DNA of 64,000 bases from contig VBIQ01000004.1 in NCBI GenBank assembly GCA_005880985.1, forward strand, positions 359,275 to 423,274. Reading direction: 5' to 3'. The translations under genes and the position numbers were made by a program. Positions 8,650-18,938 of this stretch are shown here, piece after piece (positions within the stretch are counted from its first letter, which is position 1; every line of letters starts with the position of its first letter). A model generated the notes under the pieces. It was not told where the DNA came from, searched no databases, and worked only from the letters and a program-made list of their open reading frames with translations. Origin of the DNA: Chloroflexota bacterium. Lineage in GTDB: Bacteria; Chloroflexota; Dormibacteria; Aeolococcales; Aeolococcaceae.

Positions 8650-8662
8650 TGTGTTTGACACA
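8650..8662. promoter_or_regulatory. Palindrome TGTG-N5-CACA overlapping a -35 box
   Basis: A perfect 4-base inverted repeat with a 5-base centre sits in the divergent gap and overlaps TTGACA at 8655-8660. The position suits a repressor site controlling one or both divergent operons. It is short, so it may be chance. Confidence 0.3.
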
Positions 8663-8683
8663 TCCACAATGCAAGGCCAGACT
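8655..8683 (+). promoter_or_regulatory. Candidate sigma-70-type promoter for the 8724 operon
   Basis: A perfect TTGACA (8655-8660) is followed after 17 bases by CAGACT (8678-8683), which keeps the A at position 2 and T at position 6 of a -10 box. The start codon is 40 bases downstream. Confidence 0.5.
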
Positions 8684-8723
8684 ACCCATGCCGGTTGGAC
8701 TCTCGCCTGCCAGAGGATCGTCG

Positions 8724-9992
8724 ATGAAGTACGAGATCGTGTCCGCGGACGCTCATGTGCTCGAGCCACCGCATATCTGGACGCAGTGGTTGGCCAAAAA
8801 GTACCAAGAGCGAGCGCCCAAGCTGGTCAAAGATGCCGACGGCGGTGATGCCTGGGCATTCGCGGGTGCAGCCGACCCCGATCCCATCGGGCTGACTGCG
8901 ACGCCGGGACTGCCTTGGGACAAATTCCGCTGGACCGGCGTGCACTACGAGGACGCGCGTCCCGGCTGCTACAACGGCGCGGAACGGCTCAGGGATATGG
9001 ATGTCGACGGCGTCGACGCCGAGGTGATCTTCGCCCCGCAGCGGACCATCGGCCACTTTCTCGGCGACGAGGACGACGACTTCGTCCGAGCGGGGGTCGA
9101 GGCCTACAACAGCTTCCTCCGCGAAGAGTTCTGCGCACCCGACCCCAGCCGGCTGATCGGTGCCGCCTGGATGCCGAGCACCGGGATCGACGACGCGATC
9201 CGGTTCCTGCGCAGGGCGAAGGAGCAGGGCTTCCAAACCGTGGCGATCTCCAACTGGCCATCCGGCGGCGATTCTCTGAGCGAGGCCGACGACCCGTTCT
9301 GGGCGGCGGTCAGCGAGGTGCGGCTACCGGTCTGCATCCACATCACCATCATCTCCCGCCGGCAGCGACAGCTCCAGCGGCAGGCGGCGATGGCGGCAGC
9401 GTCGCGCGGCGACCGCGGCATCTACGGCGGCACCGCCGCCAAGGCCAACGCCAAAGCGGTGGCCGGACTGGGATCGGTCTTCTCCACCGTCCCCAACACC
9501 GTCGGCCAAATGATCTTCACCGGCGTCTTCGAGCGCTTCCCCGACATCCATATCGCCATCATCGAGTCGGGGGTCGGCTGGATCCCGCACTTCCTCGAGC
9601 AGATCGACGATCGCTACTGGCGCAACCGGTCGTGGGGCAACATCCCCATCACCGAGCCTCCGTCCTTCTATTGGTACCGCAACATGAGTGCGACCTTTAT
9701 CACCGATCCCAACGGCATTCGCAACCGGCAATCGGTGGGCGTCGCCAACATGCTGTGGTCGACGGACTATCCCCACCACGGCAACGACTGGCCCTACTCG
9801 CGCAAGACGATCAACGACATGATGATCGGCGTCCGCGCCGACGAGCGTGAGCTGATCGTCGCGGGCAACGCCAGGCGCATCTACCGCCTGGAGGACGGGC
9901 CACAGCTGACCGCGGCGTCGCGCAACGGGCAGCGGGCCGGCGCTGCGGCGACCAAGACCGAGCGCAAGGTCGCCGCGGCAACCACCGCATAG
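8724..9992 (+). CDS. Amidohydrolase_2 family metal-dependent hydrolase
   Basis: A 422-residue TIM-barrel amidohydrolase. The N-terminal motif is D-A-H-V-L-E (residues 9-14), where an acidic residue follows the His instead of a second His; the strand-8 motif S-T-D-Y-P-H lies near 350. ATG 8724 is chosen because AGAGGA is 6 bases upstream and a promoter-like TTGACA stands before it; open reading upstream to 8340 runs antisense through the ligase gene. The last 25 residues are Ala/Thr/Lys-rich and look like a disordered tail. An SDR gene follows after 9 bases, so the two are probably co-transcribed. It is one of five window members with the D-x-H-x2-E form. Confidence 0.88.
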   Translation: MKYEIVSADAHVLEPPHIWTQWLAKKYQERAPKLVKDADGGDAWAFAGAADPDPIGLTATPGLPWDKFRWTGVHYEDARPGCYNGAERLRDMDVDGVDAEVIFAPQRTIGHFLGDEDDDFVRAGVEAYNSFLREEFCAPDPSRLIGAAWMPSTGIDDAIRFLRRAKEQGFQTVAISNWPSGGDSLSEADDPFWAAVSEVRLPVCIHITIISRRQRQLQRQAAMAAASRGDRGIYGGTAAKANAKAVAGLGSVFSTVPNTVGQMIFTGVFERFPDIHIAIIESGVGWIPHFLEQIDDRYWRNRSWGNIPITEPPSFYWYRNMSATFITDPNGIRNRQSVGVANMLWSTDYPHHGNDWPYSRKTINDMMIGVRADERELIVAGNARRIYRLEDGPQLTAASRNGQRAGAAATKTERKVAAATTA

Positions 9993-10001
9993 CGTCCCGG
10001 C

Positions 10002-10817
10002 ATGAGCGACGTCTGGGGCTACCCGGGCAGGCGGGTGATCGTCACCGGAGCCGCCTCCGGGATGGGCGAGGCGACAGCGCGCCTGGTCGGCGAACGCGGC
10101 GGTGAGGTCCACGCGATCGACGTCGTGCCGACACGCATCCCGGTGACAGGCTACCTGCAGGCCGACCTCTCCGACCCGGCTGCCATCGATGCCGCCGTTG
10201 CCGCCATCGGTCAGCCGGTGCATGCCCTCTTCAACTGTGCCGGACTGCCTCCGACGGCGCCGCCGCTGCAGGTGATGCTGGTCAACTTCCTCGGCCTGCG
10301 TCACCTGACGGAGACGGTGGCGCCGCTGATGCCGCGGGGATCGGCGATCAGCTGCATCGCCTCGGTGGCGGGGATGCTGTGGCAGCAGTCGCTGCCGGCG
10401 GTGACCGAGCTGCTCGACACGGCCGACATGGCCCGGGGGCATGCGTGGTGCGCCGCTCATCCGGAAGCGGTGAACGAGGGCTACTCGTTCTCGAAGATGT
10501 GCATCATCGTCTACTGCATGCGGCGCTGCCAGGATCTGGCACGAGCCGGCATCCGCATCAACTCCATCAGTCCCGGCCCCACCGACACCGCGATGATGCC
10601 CCACTTCGAGCAGGTGGCGGGCAAGCAGTTCATGGACGATTTTCCTCGCCCGGTGGGCCGCAACTCGACCCCGGAGGAACAGGCGGAGGTGCTGGCCTTC
10701 CTCAACAGCGATGCCGCCAGCTACGTCACCGGTACCAACCTCTACACCGACGGCGGTTTCACCGGCTCGCTGCACACCGGGCAGCTCGACTTCAGCGCCC
10801 TGACGCCGGCCCGCTGA
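10002..10817 (+). CDS. Short-chain dehydrogenase/reductase (hydroxysteroid dehydrogenase-like)
   Basis: A 271-residue SDR. The cofactor motif is T-G-A-A-S-G-M-G (about residues 15-22), and the catalytic pair appears as Y-S-F-S-K near 164-168 with an Asn-Cys-Ala-Gly segment near 79. Compared with classical SDRs it carries an insertion of roughly 25 residues just before the Tyr, as in the 3-alpha-hydroxysteroid dehydrogenase branch; the SDR at 42928 shares this layout. It lies 9 bases after the amidohydrolase at 8724 and converges on the dehydrogenase at 10863 with only 45 bases between. Steroid specificity is inferred from layout and is not proven. Confidence 0.85.
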   Translation: MSDVWGYPGRRVIVTGAASGMGEATARLVGERGGEVHAIDVVPTRIPVTGYLQADLSDPAAIDAAVAAIGQPVHALFNCAGLPPTAPPLQVMLVNFLGLRHLTETVAPLMPRGSAISCIASVAGMLWQQSLPAVTELLDTADMARGHAWCAAHPEAVNEGYSFSKMCIIVYCMRRCQDLARAGIRINSISPGPTDTAMMPHFEQVAGKQFMDDFPRPVGRNSTPEEQAEVLAFLNSDAASYVTGTNLYTDGGFTGSLHTGQLDFSALTPAR

Positions 10818-10862
10818 GAGGACGATCGCGTCCCGCTCGACCGGCTTGGCACCAGTTCCCGG

Positions 10863-11951
10863 CTAGGCGAGCATGACCACGCTGCGCAGCACCTCGCCGC
10901 GGCGCATGCGCTCGAAGGCGGCCTCCACGTCCGCGATGCCGATGTGGTCGGAGACGAAGCGCTCCAGTGGCAGCCGGCCGCGCAGGTGGAGGTCGACCAG
11001 CACCGGGAAGTCGCGGGTGGGCAGCGCATCGCCGTACCAGGACGGCCGGATGGCGCCACCTCGACCGAAGAGCTCGAGCATCGGGATGTCGAGGCGCATG
11101 CTGGGATCCGGCACGCCCACCAGCACCACCGTGCCGGCGTGGTCGCGGCTGTAGAAGGCCTGCATGAAGGTCTCGGGGCGGCCGACGGCCTCGATGGCGA
11201 CGTCGACGCCGACGCCGCCGGTCAGGGCGCGGATGGTCTCGACGGGATCGTCGCGGCCGGCGTCGACGGTGTGGGTTGCGCCGAACTCACGCGCCCACTC
11301 CAGCTTGCGCCCATCGATATCGACCCCGATCACCACGCCGGCCCCGGCAAGAACCGAGGCGGCGATGGCGGCGTCCCCGACACCCCCGCAACCGAACACC
11401 GCCACCGTGTCACCGCGACTGACGCCGCCGGTGTTGACGGCCGCTCCGTAGCCCGCCATGACGCCGCAGCCGATCAGCCCGGCGACGTCGTGGCTGATGC
11501 GCGCGTCCATCGGCACGCATTGCCCGGCGGCCACCAGCGTCAGCTCGCAGAAGCCGCCGACGCCGATGGCGGCGCTCAGCTCGGTGCCGTCGCCGAGGCG
11601 CATCCGCTGCGTCGCGTTGCGGCTGTCGAAGCAGTACCAGGGCCGGCCTCGCAGGCACGAGCGGCAGGCGCCGCACGGCGCGCGCCAGGCGAGGATGACG
11701 TCATCGCCGGGCTTGACGGTGGTGACACCGTCGCCCACGGCCTCCACGGTCCCCGCCGCCTCGTGGCCCAGCAGGTAGGGGAAGCTGTCGCCGATGGCGC
11801 CCTCGCGGTAGTGCAGATCGGTATGGCAGACCCCGCAGGCGCGGGGATGCACCAGCACCTCTCCAGGGGCCGGATCGGGCACGACCACCTTCTCCATGCT
11901 CACCGGCGCGCCCTTGCGGCGCGCGACCACGCCACGCACCTCGTGCTGCAC
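10863..11951 (-). CDS. mscR: S-(hydroxymethyl)mycothiol dehydrogenase-like Zn alcohol dehydrogenase
   Basis: A 362-residue zinc medium-chain dehydrogenase. In the named family it oxidises the formaldehyde-mycothiol adduct or reduces S-nitrosomycothiol. Catalytic zinc ligands are Cys42, His63 and Glu64; the structural zinc set is Cys93, Cys96, Cys99 and Cys107. The segments around the catalytic site (G-V-C-H-T-D-L and L-G-H-E-A-A-G) and the C terminus (V-L-R-S-V-V-M-L) match my recollection of mycobacterial Rv2259-type proteins closely. The start is GTG 11951, preceded by GGAGGAG; the frame is open further upstream, but that part lies antisense to the DUF1684 gene and carries no family sequence. 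Last gene of the minus-strand operon from 17214. It may act here on another alcohol. If correct, the host probably makes mycothiol. Confidence 0.82.
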   Translation of the reverse strand: MQHEVRGVVARRKGAPVSMEKVVVPDPAPGEVLVHPRACGVCHTDLHYREGAIGDSFPYLLGHEAAGTVEAVGDGVTTVKPGDDVILAWRAPCGACRSCLRGRPWYCFDSRNATQRMRLGDGTELSAAIGVGGFCELTLVAAGQCVPMDARISHDVAGLIGCGVMAGYGAAVNTGGVSRGDTVAVFGCGGVGDAAIAASVLAGAGVVIGVDIDGRKLEWAREFGATHTVDAGRDDPVETIRALTGGVGVDVAIEAVGRPETFMQAFYSRDHAGTVVLVGVPDPSMRLDIPMLELFGRGGAIRPSWYGDALPTRDFPVLVDLHLRGRLPLERFVSDHIGIADVEAAFERMRRGEVLRSVVMLA

Positions 11952-11995
11952 GGGCTGCTCCTCCACTCGCGGCCGATGGCCACGGCACCGTAGCA

Positions 11996-12628
11996 CTACC
12001 CGGTGGGCGCCAGCTCCCCCGCGGTGACCGCCACCGGCAACCGGTTGCGCGGCGGCGACAGCGGGCAACTCCACCTGGCGTCGTACGAGCAGGAGGGGTT
12101 GTACGCGAAGTTGAAGTCCAGCACCAGCAGGTCGCGCTCGATTCCCAGGTCGGCGCCCTTGACGGTATCGAGCAGGTACCTCCCGGCTCCATACGTCGTC
12201 GCACCGCTGGTGGCGTCGGCGAAGGGCAGGAACAGTCCGCCGGCGTAGCCCAGCAGCCAGTAGAGATCCAGCTCGCACTCCCGTTCCGCCAAGGCGAAGC
12301 GCGCCACGGCAAAGCGGACGAACCGATAGGACTGTCCGTCGCTGCTGTCGAGGTCGACCTCCAGCGGTTCGACACCCGCCAACTCGGCCGGGACCCGCAG
12401 AGAGCGATCGTACTGGTGGTAGGGAAGACCGGCGAAGCCAGGACGTGCGGCCTCCGGCAGTGGGCTGGCGGGGTGGTGGGCAAAGAGCTCGTCGCGACCG
12501 TCGCGCCAGCTGCGCCAGGCAGCCTCCGGGTTGTCGCCGGCGCGAACCGCGGCGTACAGCTCGAAGGTCCTGCGTCTCCAGTCGTTGATGACCATCGGTT
12601 CGAGTGCGTTCACAGGGTCAGGCGGCAC
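11996..12628 (-). CDS. DUF1684 family protein
   Basis: A 210-residue protein of the DUF1684 family, function unknown. Family landmarks are the N-terminal W-R-x2-R-D-E-L-F followed by H-P-x-S-P-L, the central Y-G-A-G-R-Y-L-L-D segment, and the C-terminal F-N-F-A-Y-N-P-S-C with the closing C-P-L-S-P motif. It has no signal peptide or membrane segment, so it should be cytoplasmic. The start is uncertain: GTG 12628 gives the longest form, ATG 12595 is also possible, and neither has a clear ribosome binding site. It sits between an acyl-CoA dehydrogenase gene and the mycothiol-type dehydrogenase in one operon. Confidence 0.8.
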   Translation of the reverse strand: MPPDPVNALEPMVINDWRRRTFELYAAVRAGDNPEAAWRSWRDGRDELFAHHPASPLPEAARPGFAGLPYHQYDRSLRVPAELAGVEPLEVDLDSSDGQSYRFVRFAVARFALAERECELDLYWLLGYAGGLFLPFADATSGATTYGAGRYLLDTVKGADLGIERDLLVLDFNFAYNPSCSYDARWSCPLSPPRNRLPVAVTAGELAPTG

Positions 12629-12669
12629 CGAGCGCGGTGCGGTGGGAGCCGGTCGGCTGGATGACGCGC

Positions 12670-13836
12670 TCAGGCGGGGACAGGTGCGGTCACCGCGGTG
12701 GACGCATCGGCCGTCAGACCGATCAGCTCGGCGACCCGCTGGCGATGCTGCGCCGAGGTTCCCAGCAGCAGCTCACCCTGCTTGGCCCGCTTGGCGAACA
12801 GCTGCATGTCGTGCTCCCAGGTGTAGCCGATGCCGCCCATGGTCTGGATGCCCTCCTGCGCCAGCAGCCTGGCGCAGTCTCCGGCGGCGACCTTCGCCAT
12901 CGATGCCGCCAGCGTCCGGCGCTCGTCGTCCTCGGCGATGGTCAGCGCCGCGAAGTAGGCGGTGGCGCGCGCGCGCTCCAGGGCGACGAACATGTCGGCG
13001 AACTTGTGCTTGATCGCCTGGAAGGAGCCGATGGCCACGCCGAACTGCTCGCGCGCCTTGGCGTAGTCGAGCACGGTGTCGAAGATGCGCTGGCAGGTCC
13101 CCACCATCTCCAGGGCCAGCGCCACGGTGGCCTCCTCCACGGCGCGGCCAACCCCGGCGGCACACCGGCCGGGGGTGCCGAGGACGCGCTCGTCGGGAAC
13201 CGTCAGCGATTCGAACCGCAGCGTCGTCACCGGACGGCTGAGGTCGAGCGTCTGCACCGGCTCGCTTCGCGCCGCACCCCGGGGAACCACGAAGGCGGCG
13301 ATGCCGTCGCCATCGCTGCCCGCGTCGAGACGCGCCACCACGGCGATCTCGGCCGCGCCGCCGTCGAGCACGTGATGCACGCTGCCGTCGAGCAGCCAGC
13401 CACCCCCTGGCCGGGGACGCGCCGTCAGGGCTGCCCGTTCCGGGCGCCAGTCGCCGGCAGGTCCCGAGATGGCCAGGGTCCCGGTGGCCCCCGTCGCCAC
13501 CGCCCGGAGGAAGCGGTCTCGCTGTTCGGGAGTGCCGCACTCGCGGACCAGTGGTGCGAACTGGGTGACGGTGGCAAGGAAGGGTCCCGGGGCGATCACG
13601 CGCCCCAGCTCCTCGACGAGGACCGCGACCTCGATGAATCCCTGTCCCACGCCGCCCGCGGATTCGGTGATCGCCAGCGCCGGCCAGTCGAGCCCAACCA
13701 TCCGCGCCCAGAGCGGTTCCGGGGCGATGCCTCGCTCGACCAGGTCCCGCACCACCGCGGTGCTGCAGTGGCGCTCCAGCATCGCCCGCGCCGAGCTGCG
13801 CAGCGCCGTCTGCTCGTCGCTGAAGGCGAAGTCCAT
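12670..13836 (-). CDS. Acyl-CoA dehydrogenase, beta-type subunit
   Basis: A 388-residue flavoprotein of the acyl-CoA dehydrogenase fold. It pairs with the gene just upstream (13847-15046). In actinobacterial sterol and bile-acid catabolism, adjacent FadE genes encode alpha2-beta2 enzymes in which one subunit carries the catalytic base and the other completes the FAD site. This one has the C-terminal R-E-Q-F-G-V-x-I-G-S-F-Q motif near 270-282 and G-G-I-G-Y-T-W-E near 345, but lacks the E-P-x-A-G-S-D segment of the catalytic partner. The gap to the partner is 10 bases. Substrate class, a bulky CoA ester, is inferred from the heterodimer type. Confidence 0.85.
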   Translation of the reverse strand: MDFAFSDEQTALRSSARAMLERHCSTAVVRDLVERGIAPEPLWARMVGLDWPALAITESAGGVGQGFIEVAVLVEELGRVIAPGPFLATVTQFAPLVRECGTPEQRDRFLRAVATGATGTLAISGPAGDWRPERAALTARPRPGGGWLLDGSVHHVLDGGAAEIAVVARLDAGSDGDGIAAFVVPRGAARSEPVQTLDLSRPVTTLRFESLTVPDERVLGTPGRCAAGVGRAVEEATVALALEMVGTCQRIFDTVLDYAKAREQFGVAIGSFQAIKHKFADMFVALERARATAYFAALTIAEDDERRTLAASMAKVAAGDCARLLAQEGIQTMGGIGYTWEHDMQLFAKRAKQGELLLGTSAQHRQRVAELIGLTADASTAVTAPVPA

Positions 13837-13846
13837 CGTGGCGCTC

Positions 13847-15046
13847 CTACCGCCGCGGGAGGCCGAGCACGCGCTCGGCGATGATGTTGCGCTGGATCTC
13901 CGAGGTGCCGGCGGCGATGGTGCCGGCGAAGGAGCGGAGGTAGCGAACCGCGGTCGGACCCTCGTCGCGGGCGCGGCGGCCGGTGGGCGTCGAGACGTCG
14001 ATCGCCGCCGCTCCCAGCGCCTCGGTCATGGTGAGGAAGAGGCGACGCTCGAGCTCGGTGCCGAAGAGCTTGAGCACCGAGTGCTCGGGCGACACGTGCT
14101 GCCTGGCGAACGTGGCGAATCCGTGGTATCCCATGAACTTCAGCGCCTGGGCGTCGATGTAGAGCTGAGCCAGCTGATCGCGCACCACGGCGTTGTCGGC
14201 GAGGCGGCGCCCGTCGGGGAGCGCCTGAGCGGCGAGCTCGATGAAGCGGCCCACGGTGCGCTCGAGGCTCGAGGCCTGGTCGATCCAGAGCATGCCGCGC
14301 TCGTGCGCCAGCGAACCTCCGGCGATCGACCATCCCCCGTGCAGCGGTCCCAGCAGGTTTTCGCGCGGAACCACCACGCTGGCGAAGAACACCTCGTTGA
14401 AGTCGGCCTGCTTGGGATCGGTCAGCTGGGGCAGCGGCCGGATGGTGATCCCGGGGGAGCGCATGTCGACGATCAGCACACTGATGCCCTTGTGCTTCGG
14501 AGCGTCCGGGTCGGTGCGCACGAAGCACAGGCAGTAGTCGGCGTGCTGCGCTCCCGAGGTCCACACCTTCTGCCCGTTGACGACGAAGCCGTCGTCGGCC
14601 AGCTCTGCCCGCGTCGACAACCCCGCGAGGTCGCTGCCCGCTCCCGGCTCGCTCATACCCAGGCACCAGGTGATCTCGGCGCGCAGCGATGGCAGGGCGA
14701 AGCGCTGCTTCTGCTCCTCGCTGCCGAAGTCGATCAACGAAGGGGTGACGATCGAGAGCCCCTGCGGGTTGAGGGCCCGCGGCAGCCGGCTGCCGGCGAA
14801 CTCCTCGAAGTAGACCATCTGCTGCACCGGGGTGGCGTTGCGTCCGCCCAGCTCCGGCGGCCATCCCGGCACCAGCCAGCCGGCATCGAACAGCCGGCGC
14901 TGCCAGGTCCGCGCCCACGGTGGCAGGTGCGCGCTCGACTGCGACGGCTCGCGGCTCATCTCCTCCGGCTGCGGCCGGTTGGCCTCGAGCCAGGCGCGCA
15001 GCTCGGCGCGGAAATCCTCAGTGGCCTGGTCGTAGTGCAGCCTCAC
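13847..15046 (-). CDS. Acyl-CoA dehydrogenase, alpha-type (catalytic) subunit
   Basis: A 399-residue acyl-CoA dehydrogenase that introduces an alpha-beta double bond and passes electrons to ETF. The S-E-P-G-A-G-S-D segment near 133-140 and the G-Q-K-V-W-T-S segment near 158 are the FAD/substrate loop. H-E-R-G near 247-250 is a good candidate for the catalytic Glu by analogy with FadE alpha subunits. The C-terminal G-T-S-E-I-Q-R-N motif is intact. GTG 15046 overlaps the stop of the upstream synthetase by 4 bases. It probably forms a heterotetramer with the product of 12670-13836; EtfBA is the likely electron acceptor. Confidence 0.88.
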   Translation of the reverse strand: MRLHYDQATEDFRAELRAWLEANRPQPEEMSREPSQSSAHLPPWARTWQRRLFDAGWLVPGWPPELGGRNATPVQQMVYFEEFAGSRLPRALNPQGLSIVTPSLIDFGSEEQKQRFALPSLRAEITWCLGMSEPGAGSDLAGLSTRAELADDGFVVNGQKVWTSGAQHADYCLCFVRTDPDAPKHKGISVLIVDMRSPGITIRPLPQLTDPKQADFNEVFFASVVVPRENLLGPLHGGWSIAGGSLAHERGMLWIDQASSLERTVGRFIELAAQALPDGRRLADNAVVRDQLAQLYIDAQALKFMGYHGFATFARQHVSPEHSVLKLFGTELERRLFLTMTEALGAAAIDVSTPTGRRARDEGPTAVRYLRSFAGTIAAGTSEIQRNIIAERVLGLPRR

Positions 15047-17214
15047 GCGGGACTCTCCAGGGCGGCGGTCTCCACCGCTTTCTCCGCCGGTGCCGGCGTG
15101 GTGACCAGCAGCGCGTCGACGGCGACGGCGCCGTGCTCACCGACGATGACCGGGTTGAGGTCGAGCTCGCGGATCCGCGGGCCGCAGGCGGCGGCCAGGC
15201 GCCCGACCGCCATGATCACCCCGACCAGGGCGTCGACATCGGCGGGGGCGCGTCCCCGCGCTCCCTCGAGCAGGGCCGCTCCTCGCAGTCCGCGCACCAT
15301 CTCCATCGCATCGTCGCGGTCGATGGGGAGCGGACGCACCGCGACGTCCTGCAACACCTCGGCGAAGACGCCGCCGGTGCCGACCAACACCGCCGGACCG
15401 AGCACCGGGTCGTGGGTGACGCCGACGATCATCTCGGTGCCACCCTGCACCTGCTGCTGCAGCAGGATGCCGTCGACCCGCGCCGCCGGGTCGGCGCGGT
15501 GCGCCGCGGCGAGCAGCTCGGCATAGACGCTGCGGGCGCGCTCCGGCGACTCGACGCCCAGGCGCACCAGACCGGCGTCGGACTTGTGAGCGACCCGGGT
15601 CGTCGCCGCCTTCATCACCACCGGCGGCCCCAGCTCGGCGGCGGCGGTGGCGGCCTCCGCCTCCGAGCGGGCGATCAGCTGGCGAGCGATGGGGATGCCG
15701 AAGGCCTGGAGAACGCCAGCGGTCCGCTCGGCGTCGACGACGCCGCCGGCTCCCGCCAGCGCGTCCGCCGCCCCTGCCGGAAGCGACATGTCGATCGGGA
15801 CCCGGTGGCGGAACCGCGCGGCGGCTCGCTGGTAGTCGAAGTAGGCGCGCAGGGCGCCGAAACAGTTGCGGAAGGAGCGGAACAGAGGGACGCCGCCGGC
15901 GACCAGCTCGCCGAAGCCGGCCTCGTCGACCTTGAAGGAGTTCCACGTCGCGATCACCGGTTTGGGCGAGGCGGCGATGAAGTCCCGGATGTCGCGGCCG
16001 AAGTTGTCGGTCATCACACCCAGAGCACCGGTGATGCCGATGACGATGACGTCGACGGCGGGGTCGGCGGCCACCAGCTCCAGCACCCGGCGCCGCCGCT
16101 CCGGCGGCGCGTACACCATGAAGGCGCCGCCGTTGTCGACCGGATTGGCCACCGTCAGATAGGCCGGCAGCAGCTCGTGCAGCTGCTCCTGGGTCCGCTC
16201 CGACAGCGGCGGGGTGACGATGCCGGCGGCCTCCGCCACCTCGGCCATCAGCGTCCCCGAGCCGCCCGAGATGCTGTACAGGCACACGTTCTCGCCGGTG
16301 CCGGCGGGCAGCTTGGCGAACAGCGCGGCGGTCTCGAGCAGCTCGTCGAGGTCACGCACCCGGACCACGCCGTGCTGCTTGAACAGACCGTCGACCACCG
16401 CGTCGGACCCGGTGAGGTGCCCGGTGTGCGAGACCGCCGAGCGCTGCCCGGCAGCGGTGCTGCCGACCTTGATGACGACCACCGGCTTGCGCTGGTCGTT
16501 GGCAGCCTGCAGCGCGCGGCGCAGCGACGCACCGTTGCGGAACCCCTCCAGGTAGCCGGCGATCACCGCGGTGTCATCGTCGTAGGCGAAGTACTCGATG
16601 AAGTCGGCGACCTCGAGGTCGACCTCGTTCCCGGTCGGCACCCATCGCGAGAAGCCGATGCCGAAGAGCGTTCCCTGCACGATGGGACGTCCCTGATGAC
16701 CGCTCTGGGTGACCAGGCCGATCTTCCCACCAAGCCGTCCCTCGATATCGGGCATGCGCTCGAATGCGTTGGTGTTGGTGTTCGGGCCGAACAGGCGGAT
16801 ACCGTGACGCCGGCCCACCTCGGCGATCTCCGTCTCCAGGGCGGCGCCCTCCGCCCCGACCTCGCTGAAACCGGCGGTGAAGATCAGCGCGTAGGGAATG
16901 CCCTTGCGGCCGCACTGGTCGAGGGCGCCGGCGACCTGACGCGGCCCGACGCTGATCACCGCCAGCCCAACCCGGTCGGGAATCTCGGTCACCGACGGGT
17001 AGACGGGCACCTCGCCGATGCTGCCGCCGCGCGCGTTGACGAAGTAGACGCGCTCGCCCCATCGTTCGCGCTGGCTCTCCACCAGGGCGTCGGGTGGCAG
17101 GTGCTGCATGGGGATGGCGCCGACGAGCGCTACCCCGTCCGGGTGAAAGAACTGGTCGAGGTCGCTGCGCAGCTGGGTCAACGGGTCAAGGCTAGCGGAT
17201 GCCCCCGCGGCCAC
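15043..17214 (-). CDS. ADP-forming acyl-CoA synthetase (fused alpha-beta)
   Basis: A 723-residue NDP-forming acetate/acyl-CoA synthetase-type protein that would make an acyl-CoA from a carboxylate, ATP and CoA with ADP and phosphate as products. Order of domains: CoA-binding Rossmann domain (to about residue 160), succinyl-CoA ligase-like domains with the phospho-His candidate in S-H-T-G-H near 261, then an ATP-grasp domain (from about 490; V-M-K-A-A-T-T-R-V-A-H-K-S-D segment near 537). Being fused, it resembles bacterial one-chain forms rather than archaeal two-chain ones. GTG 17214 is the first gene of the five-gene minus operon. It gives this operon its own CoA-activation step besides the AMP-forming ligases nearby. 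Confidence 0.85.
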   Translation of the reverse strand: MAAGASASLDPLTQLRSDLDQFFHPDGVALVGAIPMQHLPPDALVESQRERWGERVYFVNARGGSIGEVPVYPSVTEIPDRVGLAVISVGPRQVAGALDQCGRKGIPYALIFTAGFSEVGAEGAALETEIAEVGRRHGIRLFGPNTNTNAFERMPDIEGRLGGKIGLVTQSGHQGRPIVQGTLFGIGFSRWVPTGNEVDLEVADFIEYFAYDDDTAVIAGYLEGFRNGASLRRALQAANDQRKPVVVIKVGSTAAGQRSAVSHTGHLTGSDAVVDGLFKQHGVVRVRDLDELLETAALFAKLPAGTGENVCLYSISGGSGTLMAEVAEAAGIVTPPLSERTQEQLHELLPAYLTVANPVDNGGAFMVYAPPERRRRVLELVAADPAVDVIVIGITGALGVMTDNFGRDIRDFIAASPKPVIATWNSFKVDEAGFGELVAGGVPLFRSFRNCFGALRAYFDYQRAAARFRHRVPIDMSLPAGAADALAGAGGVVDAERTAGVLQAFGIPIARQLIARSEAEAATAAAELGPPVVMKAATTRVAHKSDAGLVRLGVESPERARSVYAELLAAAHRADPAARVDGILLQQQVQGGTEMIVGVTHDPVLGPAVLVGTGGVFAEVLQDVAVRPLPIDRDDAMEMVRGLRGAALLEGARGRAPADVDALVGVIMAVGRLAAACGPRIRELDLNPVIVGEHGAVAVDALLVTTPAPAEKAVETAALESPA

Positions 17215-17288
17215 GGCCGGGCCTGCGCATCCCCGCTACGATCGCGGCCGTACAGCGGCGCCGGAGCACCGGGAGGCGAGTCGACGTG

Positions 17289-18902
<1,614 letters not shown>

Positions 18903-18938
18903 GTTGTGGGTGGCCGCCGGCGTTTGGCAGCGGCAGAC

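Noticed and set aside
13469..15526. A 685-codon open frame on the plus strand
   Set aside because: It is antisense to the acyl-CoA dehydrogenase pair and its translation shows no motif.
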